Shown here one piece after another: positions 23,801-38,300 of a stretch of 64,000 nt of DNA. The DNA is from Acanthochlamys bracteata (Eukaryota; Streptophyta; Magnoliopsida; Pandanales; Velloziaceae). The notes beneath the pieces were generated by a model that was not told the DNA's origin, made no database searches, and saw only the letters and a list, made by a program, of their open reading frames with translations. The first letter of the stretch is position 1. Each line of letters begins with the position of its first letter. Location of the stretch: positions 4,371,489 to 4,435,488 of the forward strand of contig CM034144.1 in the NCBI GenBank assembly GCA_019914995.1. Direction: 5' to 3'. Position numbers and translations under genes: made by a program.

Positions 23801-26800
23801 ATGCTTGAACGCTTAGCTGGCTACTCATATTATTATTTTCTTGATGTTTTTCAGATTATAATCAAATTCCAATTGCTCCGGAAGACCAAAGGAAGACAAC
23901 TTTCACTTGTCCACTTGCCACTTTTGCATATAGGAGGATGCCCATTGGTTTGTGCAATGCTTCAACAACGTTTCAAAAATGCATGATGGCTATATTCTTT
24001 GATATAATAGAGAGGATTATTGAGGTATTTGTGGATGACTTTTCAGTTTTTGGATCTTCTTTTGATGGATGCCTTGATAATTTAAAATTAGTGTTATCTA
24101 GATGTGAATAAACAAATTTGGTTTTGAATTGGGAAAAATGTCATTTTACGGTTAAATAAGGAATTGTGTTAGGACATGTGGTTTTTAGTAAAGGAATTGA
24201 GATGGATAGAACGAACACTGAAAATTATTAAGAATCTACCTCCTCTTACTTCAGTTAAGGTAATCGAAGTTTCTTAAGCAATGCTGATTTTTATAGAAGA
24301 TTATTAAAGATTTTTCTAAAATAAGTAGGCCTCTATGTGATTTATTTGCTAACGATGTTGTGTTTGATTTTGATAAAGATTGTTTGGATGCATTGAATAA
24401 TATGAAAAATGCCTTAACTACTGCTCCTATCATCACTGCTCCTGATTGGAATTTACCATTTGAATTGATGTGTGATGTTTCAAATTATGCTATTAGTGTA
24501 GTTCTAATTCAACGAATTGATAAACTGCCACATATTATATATTGTGCTAGCAAAACTTTGAATGATGCACAATTTAATTATTCAACAATAGAAAAACAGT
24601 TGCTTGATGTGGTGTTTGCTTTAGAAAAAATTTCGTCCGTATATTTTTTGGTCTAAAGTTATGGTATTTACTGACCATGTTGCTTTTAAGTATTTGTTAA
24701 CTAAAAAAAATGCTAAGCTTAGGTTGATTCGATTAATCTTATTGCTGCAAGAGTTCGACTTGGAGATTAAGGATAACAAAGGAAGCGGCAATATGGTAGC
24801 AGACCATCTTTGTTGTATCGTGATTGAAGATCAAATAGAAAGAGACGATATGCCTCTAAATAAAAAATTTTTAGATGAATAACTTCTCTTCATAAATTAT
24901 AAAGAACTTTGGTATGCTGATTTTATGAATTATCTTGCTAATGGTGTAATGAATAATACTTTTGTTCTTAGTGTGACAGGTGCCAAAAAATAGGAAATAT
25001 CAGTACGAGAAATATCATGCATTTGACTAATATTTTGATTGTAGAACTTTTTAATGTTTGGGGTATAGATTTCATATGTCCATTTCCTTTCCTTTTCGAA
25101 TATTTTTATATTCTTGTTGTTTTTTATTATGCATCTAAATGGGTAGAGGCTCAAACAAAAAAAACTAATGATCATAAGATTGTCCTAAATTTTTGAAAAA
25201 TATGATTTTCACTAAATTTAGAACCCTTAGAGCAATCATTAGTGATGGTGGTAAATATTTTTACAATAAACCTTTTGATGCTTTGTTAAAAAAATATGGC
25301 ATATCCCATAAGGTAGCCGCTCTATATCACCCTCAAACTTCAAGACAAGTAGAGATTAGCAATAGAGAAATCAAGAATATTTTAGAGAAAACCGTGAACA
25401 CCACCAAAAAAAGATTGGGCAATAAAACTTAATGTATTTTATGGGCTTATATGACAGCATATAAAACACCTATAGAGATGAGTCCATATCGTATTGTTTT
25501 TGGAAAAGCATGTCATTTTACCTATAGAACTTGAACACAATGCATATTGGGCTATAAAGAAGCAAAATTTCGACATCAAGGATGTAGGGAATGAAAGGAA
25601 GTTGCAACTCAATGAGTTGGAAAAAATTCGCAACGAAGCCTATGAAATGTAAAGATTTAAAAGGAACGCACAAAGTTCTATCATGACAAGTCAATTCAGT
25701 GAAAAGAGTTCACTGTAGGTATGAAAGTGTTATTATTTAACTCACGGTTCAAACTCTTTCTAGGAAAGCTGAAGTCAAAATGGCATGGATCTCATGAGAT
25801 AGTTAAATCTTTCCACACGGAGCTATAGAAATCAAGGATCTCAAGTCTGGAGCGCAATTTAAGGTTAATGGGCATCTTTTGAAGCCATAATTGGAGGCTA
25901 CCTTTGCAACGCAAACTGAACCAACTCTTTCACTGCGCTATTCTAAATGCATTTGACAAACTCCTTGTCTAGCTGAAGACGTTAAATTTCTTGAGAGGTA
26001 ACCCAAGCATCTTTCTCTTTAGTAGATTCTGAATTTTGTAGGAATTTGATTTTCTTTTAAATTTAACTTTTTTGGTTGCTTTTGTAGGGTCATGTCAATA
26101 ATTGCTGGAGTATGAGGAGGAACTCAAGGTTTTTTTTTAAAAAAAAAAATTTGAACGAGAAATAGCAGCATCAAGTTGTTTCAACTCAAAATAGAAGGAA
26201 TTGACAGTTTAAGCAAATTACGGCATGTGACAAACCAGGGAAGTTTCTATTCAACTCAAGTTTTATTTTCTTGATTGTCTTGTTGTATCAATATCTTCAC
26301 CATTGAGGACAATGCTTGATTTTAACTTGGGGGGAGATTAAAAGAAATTTTAATACTTATGAAATGATAAATATTTTAAATGCTAGCTTTCTTCCACTTT
26401 CAATGATGTATTTGAACTCTCTTTCTAGCATAGCTTTCGAAACTAGAATTATTATTGAGTTTGTTCGTATAATATTCTTATTAACTAAGTTTACTTTCTT
26501 CTTGTAAGTTGTGCTGTATATAATTGAGTTGATAAAATCTTGTTATTCTAGACAATGCAATTGAATACACTTTATAGAGGATTTTGATTTCATAGCTATA
26601 GCGAGTGATGACATATATCACCATGCAATGTGAGGCTTAGAGATGATCTTAGTAATTTTTGTGTTGTCTTGTTTTGTTTTCAATTTGTATGGATAGTGGA
26701 GAAACAGAGTTATAAAGAGTCTTTGAAAAGCACAAGGCTAAAGAAAGAGCATAACAAAAAGGAACTCTAGTATACATTGTATAGTGCAATGGTAAAAAAA

Positions 26801-27270
26801 GAGCAATTAAATTAAATAAAAGAGCCACAAAATTGGGCCAATACTTGAGGATATCTTGTTCTTTTTGAAGTTAAACATGCTCTTGATGACTTTGTATGTC
26901 GACGACTCCATAAGTTTGACTTCATTCATTACAACATTTGAAATAACTTGATGAATCTCTAACAATTATATGTGGAGTGGAGAGATGATTTCTAAACGAA
27001 CTCATGGACACTGAATTCTATACATTCTTCTCGAATGTTGCATATGTTCTTTGAATACGAGGTTGAGTTAATTTGATAACTATACAATGAATTTAATAGA
27101 GTTTGTAAGCCATGGTAACTTATTTATTATGCTTACAGTATTCTTTGTATTTTTGGTTGATTGAGTTATGTATGAAAATTGAGTTCGATGAGACTAATTC
27201 ATGGAGAAATAACATATACTTTTTAAATAATTTTGTTCAAGGACTAGCAAAAATCTAAACTTGGATATTT

Positions 27271-28466
27271 TGATAAGTATACAATTGCATACATTATAAT
27301 ATAATATTATTATAATATAATGATATTTTTATGATTATTATGAACTAAATTGAATTACTTGAGATTGATTATATGTTTATTAAGCCAAATTGTACATGCT
27401 GTGTAAGTAAACAAGAAAAAAAATCAAAGAAATGTCATTCAGCCAATAAGAAGATGGGCCTATGATAAGAAAACCCACAAGAAAATAATTAAAGAAAAAT
27501 GAAATAAGAAAGCTAGGGGATGAACTACAAAAAAGGAAGGGAGTTTTTTTTAGTTGAGCCGCCGCCCTGGGGAAACAGATTTAGAAATACGGGAGAAAGA
27601 TTTAATGAGAACAGAGATTTTAAATAGAGACAGATCTGCAACAAATTTGGATGGACTCGACACCACCGCTGGAAATTAAAATTTAGATTTGCTTTTCTTG
27701 TTTCATGTTTTATTTTTCATAAAACTTTATTGTGTGTAATATTAACATGAGTAGCTAAATTCTCTATCATCGGAATTAGGATGAATCCCTAATAAATTTG
27801 ATTTATTTCTTAAATATTATGTGATGTATGAATTGATGATTAAATTGTGAGTTGTTAATTCTTATTTGGAAAGATATTTAGATGTTAGATTTGTATGCAT
27901 TATCAGCATTAGATTTGATATTTATATTATTTTATTAATTATGTTCGCGAGGACCAATTAGAGCATAGTTTATGAATCACAAAATTAATAACTATAGTTA
28001 GTATTTATTGGAACAAAGTGAATGCAATTACATAATTATAATTTCCCAGAAATTTATGCATCTTTAGTAATTTTCTAAATATGGAGTTAGAATATCACTA
28101 GAGATATGTGATTTTATATTGGACCAAAGTTAAAATCATATTTAGAAATTATATCTAAGAACTGGACCAAGGTATTAGGTACGAAATTTTCATAATCATC
28201 ATAATCTAACTCATATTTATTTACGGATTAAATTAAAGGCACTAGTGACAAATTTCAAAACTCCAGTTATTTGAATATATGTTTTCTCGATACATATTTT
28301 ATTTTTATTTTTAGCTTTTGTATACCTTTTAGAATTCACAAAAACACAGCTTTTGATAGTTTAGTTGAATTAGAATTAGAAACAATCTCTATGGAACAAA
28401 CTCGTTTTTCGCTGTACGGTAGACGACGACCGTGCACTTTCGAGATAGATTAGAATAGTATCATTA
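27271..28466 (+). repeat. Athila-like 3' LTR, right end lost
   Basis: Matches the left LTR up to ATGTTTTTCTTAG near 28,466. The last ~17 bp expected from the partner are absent, and Copia LTR sequence follows at once. Confidence 0.85.
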
Positions 28467-30540
28467 TGTTTTTCTTAGTGGTGGTGAATTGAGTTATGAC
28501 AAAATAAAACCGAAATAGTTCACTGTTCTAAAAGAAGTCACTGATCATTCAGTTGTCAGTTGATCCGAACGTTACTAACGAGTGACTGAACGTTGACTGT
28601 ATCATTCACTAAGTGTTAGCAGAATATAATTCAAATAAACTAATCAAGAGTCTAAAAAAAAGCAAACGTACACGTTACTTAACACCACAAGTGAAATTGA
28701 CTGCGGTACCTACGTCCACGTCACTTAACACCACAAGTGAAATTGACTAATGTTGAGCGAACGTACAATCCACCGAGACTTTTTCCTCAACCGAGTCTCC
28801 TCATAAGGACAACTCCTACAAGCTTTCTAGACTTCCCAAAATCCCTCCGGCTACAACCATGCACGCAATCGCAAAGACTTAGCACAAACCCGCTAACGTG
28901 GCTTAGGCTAGCAAACCGAGAACTCGCAAGTTCTCCAACAACCTCTAAAGGTTACAAGTGTTTCACAAGGTTAAGCTCAAGAGGTATCCCTAAAATTGTG
29001 TCTAGCAACAACAAAAAAGCTCAAGGGATCTCACTAAAGAAAACAATGAGAATTAAACTCAAGAAAATGCTCTTGGTGAAAATGATTTCTTTATCGGATT
29101 GTAAGATGATGGCTCGATTGTACTCTGTGAAGTTTGTCTCACTTGCTGTATTCCTCACTGGAATTATATACCATAGAGTTCTCCATGATCATAGGATGAG
29201 GGCTGCTTGAATTGATCAAGGGTTGCAATGGCTACAAGCAATGTAAGGTGAGGATGTACTTCCAGCGGCTAGTTGAGGTGTTCTTGTTGTTCTTTTACTT
29301 TTCTATAAATTTTTTCAATTTTATTTCCTTACCTAGCTATTGCTTGCTGATGTGGATTTATTCCGTTATGCCTCAGGAACACATCTTCAAAATCTAAGTG
29401 AATTGGACGTCATATGATGACTCAAAAACAATCCAACGGTCCAAATGCTTCCAAGGATTTTTGCTGACATGTCATTCGAATTTTGTGACAGATTTTTTTC
29501 TAACAACCAATATGTTTCCTTTCCATAGAAATAACATCTAGAATGTCCTCTCCAATCGCATATAAAGATCATACTGAAATTCAAACAGATGGCCAAGAAA
29601 TGAGTGTTTGAAGTAGATATGGTATGAGTTGTACACATTCTGGATTCTTTCCATATTGTAGATATTCTTAATATCTTTCAATATCCTCTCCATAAAATAT
29701 GGAAATAAATATTTTGAATATATTCTTGATTGATGTAGCTTCTTCTCAAATCGGCTGCAACTATTTGGCACGAGTCGGGAACCAAAATTAATTCAGGCGC
29801 ACTCATAGCTATATGGTTCCGTCCAGTCTGAAATATATTCTGTCCGGTCACTTTGTGGATTTTTTTAGACTTCGTTAGTGGATGATATTTCCTCAAATTT
29901 GGACTATAGCTAGATACTTGAGTCAGCTTTCAATAGCAAAAATTGGATCTCCAAATATTGCTTGATCTGAGAGATATCCAATTTGCACCCCGCTGTCTAG
30001 ATCAAATTCACTCGGGTGCATCAAGAAATGGCAAGTGCAAAACAGTGAACTTCTCCATTTTTTTAGAATACGTTTTTTCGTGAAAGGAGCTAAATTTTGG
30101 ACTGTAGAAATTTCAGGAGGTTTTATATCCATAGAGAAAATCTGATTTTCAAAATCTCATCTGAGCTGTGAGATATAACGTTTGCCTTATGAAGTGTCAA
30201 TGTGTTGTTCAGTTGATCCAGTAATATTAGGCAGTTTAACAGTCGAGCTTCACAAAATTTTCCTGTCTTTATTACCTAATGGAATTTCGTTCTCTTGATC
30301 TTCATTTACTCTGTGTAAAGCCATCTTTCAAATGCTAATATGAAATCTCTATTTGGTGTAGTGAGTAGAAAGATATGCATGTCCAAAATTGGCATATTAG
30401 CAAAGTCTCAACACTTGGCCAATTTGTGCATTATGTTCTATTCAGCTCCATCTGGTATTCCATTCCAATGTAGACATGTTCATAGCTTAGAAATGGTTCG
30501 CAAATATGCGTTATCATCAAAATATATGGGATTTCCAACA
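28467..30540 (-). repeat. Sirevirus-type 3' LTR
   Basis: On the minus strand it starts TGTTGGAAATCCCATATATT at 30,540. It pairs with 35,393-36,847 plus 38,576-39,209. About 30 bp present at the outer part of the partner LTR are missing at 28,467, where it meets the Athila-like LTR. Confidence 0.85.
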
Positions 30541-33500
30541 ATCTCCCTCTTTTTTATAATGATAAAATATTTGAAGAATTATTTGCTAGCATGAGTAAAA
30601 GAACATGTTCATTGCAATAGTCACTAGCTCGATTGGCACAAACAGATTTCTCCCTTTTGCTTCATGCTTCATCCAATGATAATGATCTATTAAAATAATA
30701 TATATCTCCTCCTATGTTTCTCCCCATATTTAAGTGCATTCCTATACAATAATTCTCACAAAAAAATTCTCCCCGTTTGTGTCATATTAAAAAGGCTTGG
30801 AGCTAATTAGTAGCAATAGCAGAGATATCATACACATATATAGTACCAACATCCATTCATTTATTCATAGAAAAAAGTATATCAAATAAGATATAAAACA
30901 ATTTGTTGTAACCAAAGCCTAGATAGAGCAGCAACACCAACATGCATCCAGAAAATATAAGACATGTCCGTTAAAATAAAAATTTCAAACAAATAAAGTG
31001 AATGCAATTTTGAAACCATTTTTAAATTCATTTCAAGCCAATAAAATCACAAATAACACAATCCAAGTCAAAACAAATACACAAAAAGAATCGAAAGATA
31101 AGGGTTTTGCAAAATTATCCGCTAGTTGATTTTCAAACTTAACGAAATTCAAAACAATATCATTACACTCAACATACTTACGAATAAAATCATGCCTAAT
31201 TAAGGTCTATGTGCTTTTTTGCGTGATTGTTGAATGAAATTTTTAGAAAGATTAATAGCACTCGTATTATCATAGTAAGTAGGCATGTTCTGCAATTTAT
31301 AACCAAAATTAAGAAGTTGATATTTGATCAATAATACCTATACACAACAACTACCTGCAGCAACATGCTCGGCTTCTTGGGTTGATGGAGCAATAGATTC
31401 TTGCTTCTTTGAATACCAAGAAATTAGACTTCTAATTAGAAATTGACATGACCTGCTAGTGCTTTTTTTATCAAGTTTTCCTGCAAAGTGGACATCCACA
31501 TATGCAACTAAGTCAAAGGCACGCCTTTGAGATAAAATAAAACAAGCTCTTTTGTATCTACAAGATATCTAAAACTTCTGTTGATAAACCAGGTGAGATT
31601 ATTTAGGCACACTTTGAAGTGATCCGATCATACCTCTATAGAGATTTTAATCAACATCCTTATTTCATTCATCTTTGTCAAGCTTAGTGTTTGTAGCCAT
31701 AGGGGTACTTACACTTTTTTATGCTTCCAAGTTGTACTTCTTAAGTCCCAAACATATTTTCGTTTATGAACATGTCTTTGTCAAGTTGTTTAATTTGAAG
31801 TCCAAGAAAGTAATTGAGTTCTTCCATCATGCTCATTTCAAACTCGCCATGCATAAGCTTAGCGAACCACTTGCACAAGGATTCATTAGTAGCACAAAAA
31901 ACGATATCATCTACATATGCTTACTAATATATCATTCTTCTCATTCTTAATAAAAAAGATAGAGTCAATTTTACCACGAAAGAAACCTTTCTCTATAAAA
32001 TGCACTAAGTATTTTATACCATGCATGTGGGGCTTGTTTGAATCCATATAGAGCTTTTGACAATTAGTAGACATAATCCGGGTGCCTGAGATTTTCAAAG
32101 CCTGGAGGTTACTCAACAAAGACTTCTTCTTTGATATAGCCATTGAGAAATACATTTTTCGCATCCATATGAAATAACTTAAAATTCATGTGACAAGAAA
32201 ATGCAAGTAACAAACGAATAACTTTCAAACCATTTTCATCCATCGTGTTGGGAAACACCCACTTCTACATATAACATTTTTATTACAAGGTTTAGGAATA
32301 AGATTCTAACCATAATTCTTTTCAAATTGGTTAAACTCTTCTTGCATAGCCATAATCCAAGAATTGTCCGTTAGAGCATCATAGAAGTTGAATATTCATA
32401 ATTCAAATACCGAAGGTTCAATTTTGAAACAAAAGTGAAATGTTAATAAAAGTTACCTCTCAATTGTGATCTTGTCCTTACCCCTTAGTGTGTATTATCT
32501 ATAATGTTTTCTTAAGGATGACTAGAGCGGTATTTAAATTATTGTAGGTGGTTGAAATTTATTTCTTGCTGATCAGGTTTTATTGACTAAGAGAATTGTC
32601 TTCTGTGTTCAATCAACTATTCAGAGACTATATCTCACTGTTTGGTTACTGTTCAACAATTACTTTATGTTCGCTCTTTCCTGCATTCTTGTCATTTTCA
32701 TCGTCACTACCTACATCAACATTTTCAACCTTTTCCGTTATAGACTTAGTCTCATCAAACATAACATTGAACAGATTTCTCCACATGTACAGTTCTCTTG
32801 TTGAAAACTCTAAATGCCTTGAAAAAGTTTGAGTAGCCAACAAATATACCTTTGTCACTTTTGTAATCAAACTTATCAATGTTCTCCTTGTCGTTGATCA
32901 TAAAACACTTACAACCAAAAGGCTTAAAGTAAGAATATTATGTTTCTTGTTCTTAAGCAATTCATAAGTCTTTTTAAGCAAGGGTCTGATAAAAGCACGA
33001 TTAATATTGTGACAAGCGCTATTCACGGTTTTGGCCCAAAAATGCTTTGGCAAAATTTGAACACACAACGTAGTTCTTCCATATCAATTAGCACCCTATT
33101 CTTCTTTCAACAACACCATTTTGTTGAGAAGTTTTAGGTGCCAAGAACTTATGTTTCAAACCATTTGTATCACAAAGTTCATCAAAACTTTGGTTTTGAA
33201 ACTCTTTGCCGTTGTCACTCCTAATAGCAACAATGTTTAAAGCAAGTTCATTTTAAATTTTCTTTGAGAAATATGAGAATACTTTTAGTGCTTCATTTTT
33301 TAAGGCTAAGAAAAATACCTAGCAATACCTTGAGTAGTCATCAATAATGACAAGGCAGTATTATTTTTCTCCATAGCTTGCGGTTTGAGTAGATCCAAAT
33401 AAGTACATGTGAAGCAATTGGAGTGGCTTGCTGGTGGTTACATCATGCTTTGATTTGAAAGTCATCACTTGTTTGCTTTTCATACATGCATCACAGTTTC

Positions 33501-35392
33501 ATCTATTCGGTATGGTATGTTGGATAGACCCGAGACTAGATGTTTTCGAGAGAGTTTTGCAATCATCTTGATATTGCAATTACCAAGTATTTTATTCCAC
33601 AAGTGACTAGTTTTTAGCTGGCTAACTACAAGGCAAAACTTTTTGTTATGAAAATCTTCAAGATAAATAACATAAACATTACCTACCCTTCGGGCTTGGA
33701 TAATTTCCTTTCCGGATGAGTCGATCACAAAGCAAGAGTTTTTTTGAAAGTCACATACAATCCAACATGTGATCAATGCATAAAGTAGAACCTTTACAAA
33801 TCTTACTAATACCCGTTACCAAATATTTGCTATCATTTCCAAGAGTAACTTTTCTTTCTTAGTATGCCTCTAGATGTCTGAAGTTAGTAACGTCTCTTGT
33901 CATATGCCTTGAATAACCGATATCAAGATGCCATTTGGTCCTTCTACTCTTCTCGGCTGCAAAGTATACTTGCGAGATATTGCTCACATCTTAGGTACCT
34001 AAATTTCTTTTGGTTCTTTAGTGTTAGCTGGTCTAGTAGTTCTCTTAGGGAACCCAAATCATCTTAACCTTCTTTTCATTTTTCTTCTACCAGCTAGATT
34101 TGACATGACCCTTTCTATTGTAATGAAAACAGCTAAGGGTGCAGAGAAAGTACTTACAGACCGCGCATTCTTTAGGGTGCTCGGTTTTATTGCTAGGGTC
34201 AAAACCGATTCCTTCCTTTCTGAAGATGCCCTTATGAGATTCGAGCATTACATCAAGTCTTTTCTTACCTCTCACAAATTTGGCAAGGGAAGTATGCAAG
34301 TCGGCCATCTCATTTGTCATCTTAATCTTTTCGGATTTTCGCCTTTCATTCTCAAGCATAAAGTTTTCATTTTCGAGGAGCACATCATCATACAATTCGG
34401 TGAGCTTAATGTTTTTCGATTTTATAGCATCACAATCACATGCATTAGGTTGGTTCAACGAAGCATTCTTAAGTATTGAGTTAATTTCTTTGGTTAACTG
34501 TTTATTCATCTTTTTACTATCATGCATGCATTTCTTAAGAGACTTATACATCTTTCTCAAGTTTCTAAATTTCTCATATAATTCAGAAAAAGCATTATAT
34601 AATTCATAATATGAGAATTCATAGCTAGAATCGCTCATCTCAATGTTCGAATCAACATTTGTTATGAAACACATGTTTGCAGTTTCAGCTTCACTTGAAG
34701 AAGTTGAGTCCTCACACTCCATGCTATCATGACTTTCTTCTTCTTATTATCCTTCCTCTTACTCTTCTTCAATAGAGGACATTCGTTGTAGTGTCCCGGT
34801 TTCTTACAATGATAGCAATTCATCTCTTGATCATCATCGGCTTTATAGTCCTTTGTTCTCGATTTGTCTTTCCACTTCTTTCTTCTTAGATAGCTCTTGA
34901 ATTTTCTAGTCAACATAGCAATCCTATCTTCATCATCATCGGAAGAATACGATCTTACCTGCTGTTCGGTTGTCCTCAAGGCTAAAGAGTTAGGTGCTTC
35001 TTCAGATTTCTTCAAAGAGAGCTCCTTTGCAATAAGTTTGCCAATGAGTCAATACAATAACATGGTGAGAAAGTCATGGTTCACTTCGATGGCATCCACC
35101 TTAGAGCTATCTGTAGGAAGTACCGCACGCATGCTCTTCCACTTCAAGTCCATTTGCATCCATTCTTATAGGCACAATTTGTCCATCCTTGATGATTGTC
35201 CACAATGTGAAATCTTGCTTTTGGATAAAAATAATCATCTTGGTCTTCCAATAGCCATATTTCAAGCCATCAAAAAGTGGTGATGGGTTTGACGATCTTC
35301 CTTCGATTGCAATGATGTCCATGCTTACATTATCGATCTTTTCCTCTAAGATGGTTAGTCCTTCTCTGTTAGAGACCTGCTTTGATACCAAT

Positions 35393-38300
35393 TATAAGAA
35401 AAACCTACGGAATATTAACTCAAGATGGGTGGTGTTGAGTTATGGGAAAATCAAACCAAAACAATTCATTGTTCCGAAAGAACTCACTGACTAGTCAGTT
35501 GTCAATTGATTCGAACGTTACTAACGAGTGACTGAACGTTGACTGTATCCTGCACCAAGATGTTAGCACAATATATTTGAAACAAACTAATCAAGAGTGC
35601 TAAGAAAAGCAAACCAGTAAGTAGACCAAAAGTTTTTGTGTGGTTCGGCACTGCAGTACCTACATCCATGTCACTTGACACCGTAACTAAAATCCACTAA
35701 CGTTGAGCTAACGTACAATCCACCGAGGCTTGATTGTTTCGCTAAACACCTCTACCTCAACCGAGTATCCTCGCAAGGACAACACCTACAAGTGTTCTAC
35801 ACTTCGCAAAATCGCTCCGGCTACAACCGTGCACGCCTTTGCAAAGGCATAGCACAAACTTGCTAACATAACATAGGCTAGCAAACCATGAGCTCGTAAG
35901 TTCTCCAACAATCTCTCAAGGCTACAAGTGTTTCAAAAGGTTAAGTTCAAGAATCTCCCTAACAATAATGTCTAGCAATAACAAAATAGCTCAAGGGATC
36001 TCATTAAAGAAAACAAAGAGAATTAAAATCAAGAAAATGCTCTTATTGAAAACGATCTTTTTGTCGTGTTGAAAGATGATGGCTTGATGTGTACTCTATA
36101 AAATTTGTCACAATTGCTGTATTACTCACTGGAATTATATAACAAAGAGTTCTCCTTGATCTCAGGATGAGGGCTGCTTGAATTGATCAAGTGTTGCAAC
36201 GGCTACAAGCAATTAAGGTGAGGATGTACTTCCAACGGCTAGTTGAGGTGTTCTTGTTGTTCTTTTTCTTCTCTGAAAATTTCTTCAATTTATTTCGTTG
36301 ACTGGCTATTGCTTGCTGACGTGGATTTATTATGTTATGTCTCAGGACCACATCTTCAAAATCTCAAGTGAATTGGACGTCATATGATGCCTTAAAAATA
36401 ATCCAACGATCCAAGTGCTTCCTATAGTTTCTGCTGACATGTCGTCTGAATTTTGTGACAGATTTTTCTATGAAACAATATGTTTTCTTTCCCTAGAATT
36501 AATCTCTGTACTCTCCAATCTGCATATAAATATCATTTTGAAATTCAAACGGATGGCCAAGATATGAGTGTTTGAAATAGATATGGTAGAAGTTGTATGT
36601 ATGCTAGATTCTTTCCATTTTTGTAGATATTCTTGATATCTTCCTAGAATCTCTCATAAAATCTGAAAATAAATATTTTGAATATATTGTTGGTTATTTA
36701 GCTTCTTCTGAAATCAGCTGCAATTATTTGGCACGAGTAGGGAACCAAAAATAATTCAAGCGTACTCATAGCTACATTGTCAATCAAGTTTGAAATGTAT
36801 TATGTTTAGTCATTTGAGGTATTTTTTAGATTTTGTTAGTACAAGATTGTTGGAAATACAAGGATAATTTTGATGATAACAAAGAATTAAGAACTATGAT
36901 TTATATAAGACTAATAATCTGAAAACAAGTCTGCAGGATTAGACAAACAAAGATCATTTAATTTACAAAGAGACAAAATACCATCATCATGACCAACCGT
37001 TATGCTACTACATACTGGGGCAGGTGAGGACAAAGACATGGGATAGAGGATGTCACAGCCACATCACAATCCGCTTTCGATTGCTTAGCGGGACAGAGAA
37101 CAGCATACGGGACAGAGGATGCCACAAATAAATAATGACCACCTACTATCAAGCTATCAAGCCGGGACAGAGAACAACATACGGGATGAAGATGCCACAA
37201 ATAAATAATACCAATCTATCTATGCTTCGCTATCAAGCCGGACAGAGAACAACATACGGGACAGAGAACACAATGGCCACATTACGATTGATTGTTTGGT
37301 CATTGAAGCATATGCAGAACTCTCTGTTTCGAGACAGACCCATGTGTTCAACGGCAACGAAGTTTTCCTTGCCTTCAAAGATCACCTGCACTCACAACGG
37401 ACTAAAGGACCTCAAACAGAAGATTTACAAGAGCTATAATCATCTTCACTTTCACACAAAGGGAAGCTCAATAATCAAGGAAAGAAAGCGGTCAAAGTCC
37501 TTGATCACCAAGCGGTCAACTCAGACTCAGCATTTATTATGGACATACCATATCAACTCATCACCACCGAAATTCAAATGAAGCTTAGCTGAATTAAGCA
37601 CTCAACCGTTGGCGAAGAAATTCAAATTTCTTCAACGCATTCAATGCAACAAAGACTTTGCACAAAAAAACAAATTGAAGAACTACTCGACAACACCATT
37701 CCTTCTTCTCGACGTGAAGAACCGAAAAGTGCCAACAAGAACGTTCTCAACAAATCTCCTACACAGAAAGATGTTCTATAAAAAGGGAGTCACAGCAACG
37801 AGAAAACGTGGTGGAGAAAATAGAGAAAAAACAGGGAGAGAACATAAAGAAAACAGAAGTAGAGAGAACCCAAGCAAAAAACAGAGATATACAAGAACTC
37901 TACCACTCTACACAAAAAAACCCCATCACGGTCCACGAACTTGACTACTCCACACAAACAAACCTTACTGCAAATTATACCAAGAAATCTCTCAAAGAAT
38001 CTCTCCGATCATCTCATCTGAATCACCGATTAAACACTCAACATTCATGAGATAGATCCTGCACTCAATACTTGTTTATTTTCTTGTAACTTGCTACTCA
38101 CAGTGTAAAGGTGGTGCTGGATGCACCGGTAAAGGAAGCTCGGGTTGAGCTTGTTGTAAGCTCTTAGACCTTGTAATAGTGCTAGCAAATCAGCCAGGGG
38201 AACAGGAGTGTCCAGGAGGCTGGTAGGGGTTGTCTTGGCGAAGAAACCCTGTAGAGTATGTGTGCTTGGCGAAGCACTTCGCTCTAGGTGTATTTGTAGC

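Larger units (their letters stand above)
19609..28466 (+). mobile_element. Ty3/Gypsy fossil, Athila-like
   Basis: LTRs: left 19,609-20,827 (TGATAAGTATACAATTGCAT...CTACATCA), right 27,271 to about 28,466 (same start, end missing). A primer site TACCGCCGTTGCTGGGGA, like that of Athila/Tat elements, follows the left LTR. Parts in order: gag with AWERFNNLLIQCPHH (21,246-21,841), protease region (22,500-23,000), reverse transcriptase (about 23,560-24,200; LPFIDQMLERLAGYSYYYFL), RNase H (24,360-24,880), integrase (about 24,950-25,900), and a long 3' untranslated part with AACTTGGGGGGAGATT at 26,326. It is broken, with many breaks. The LTRs look about 12% apart by eye, so it is several million years old. 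The right end meets the Copia LTR directly. Confidence 0.85.

Noticed and set aside
37135-38050. Several open frames of 80-148 codons
   Set aside because: They lie wholly inside the solo LTR 36,848-38,570 and show no domain; they are chance frames in LTR sequence.
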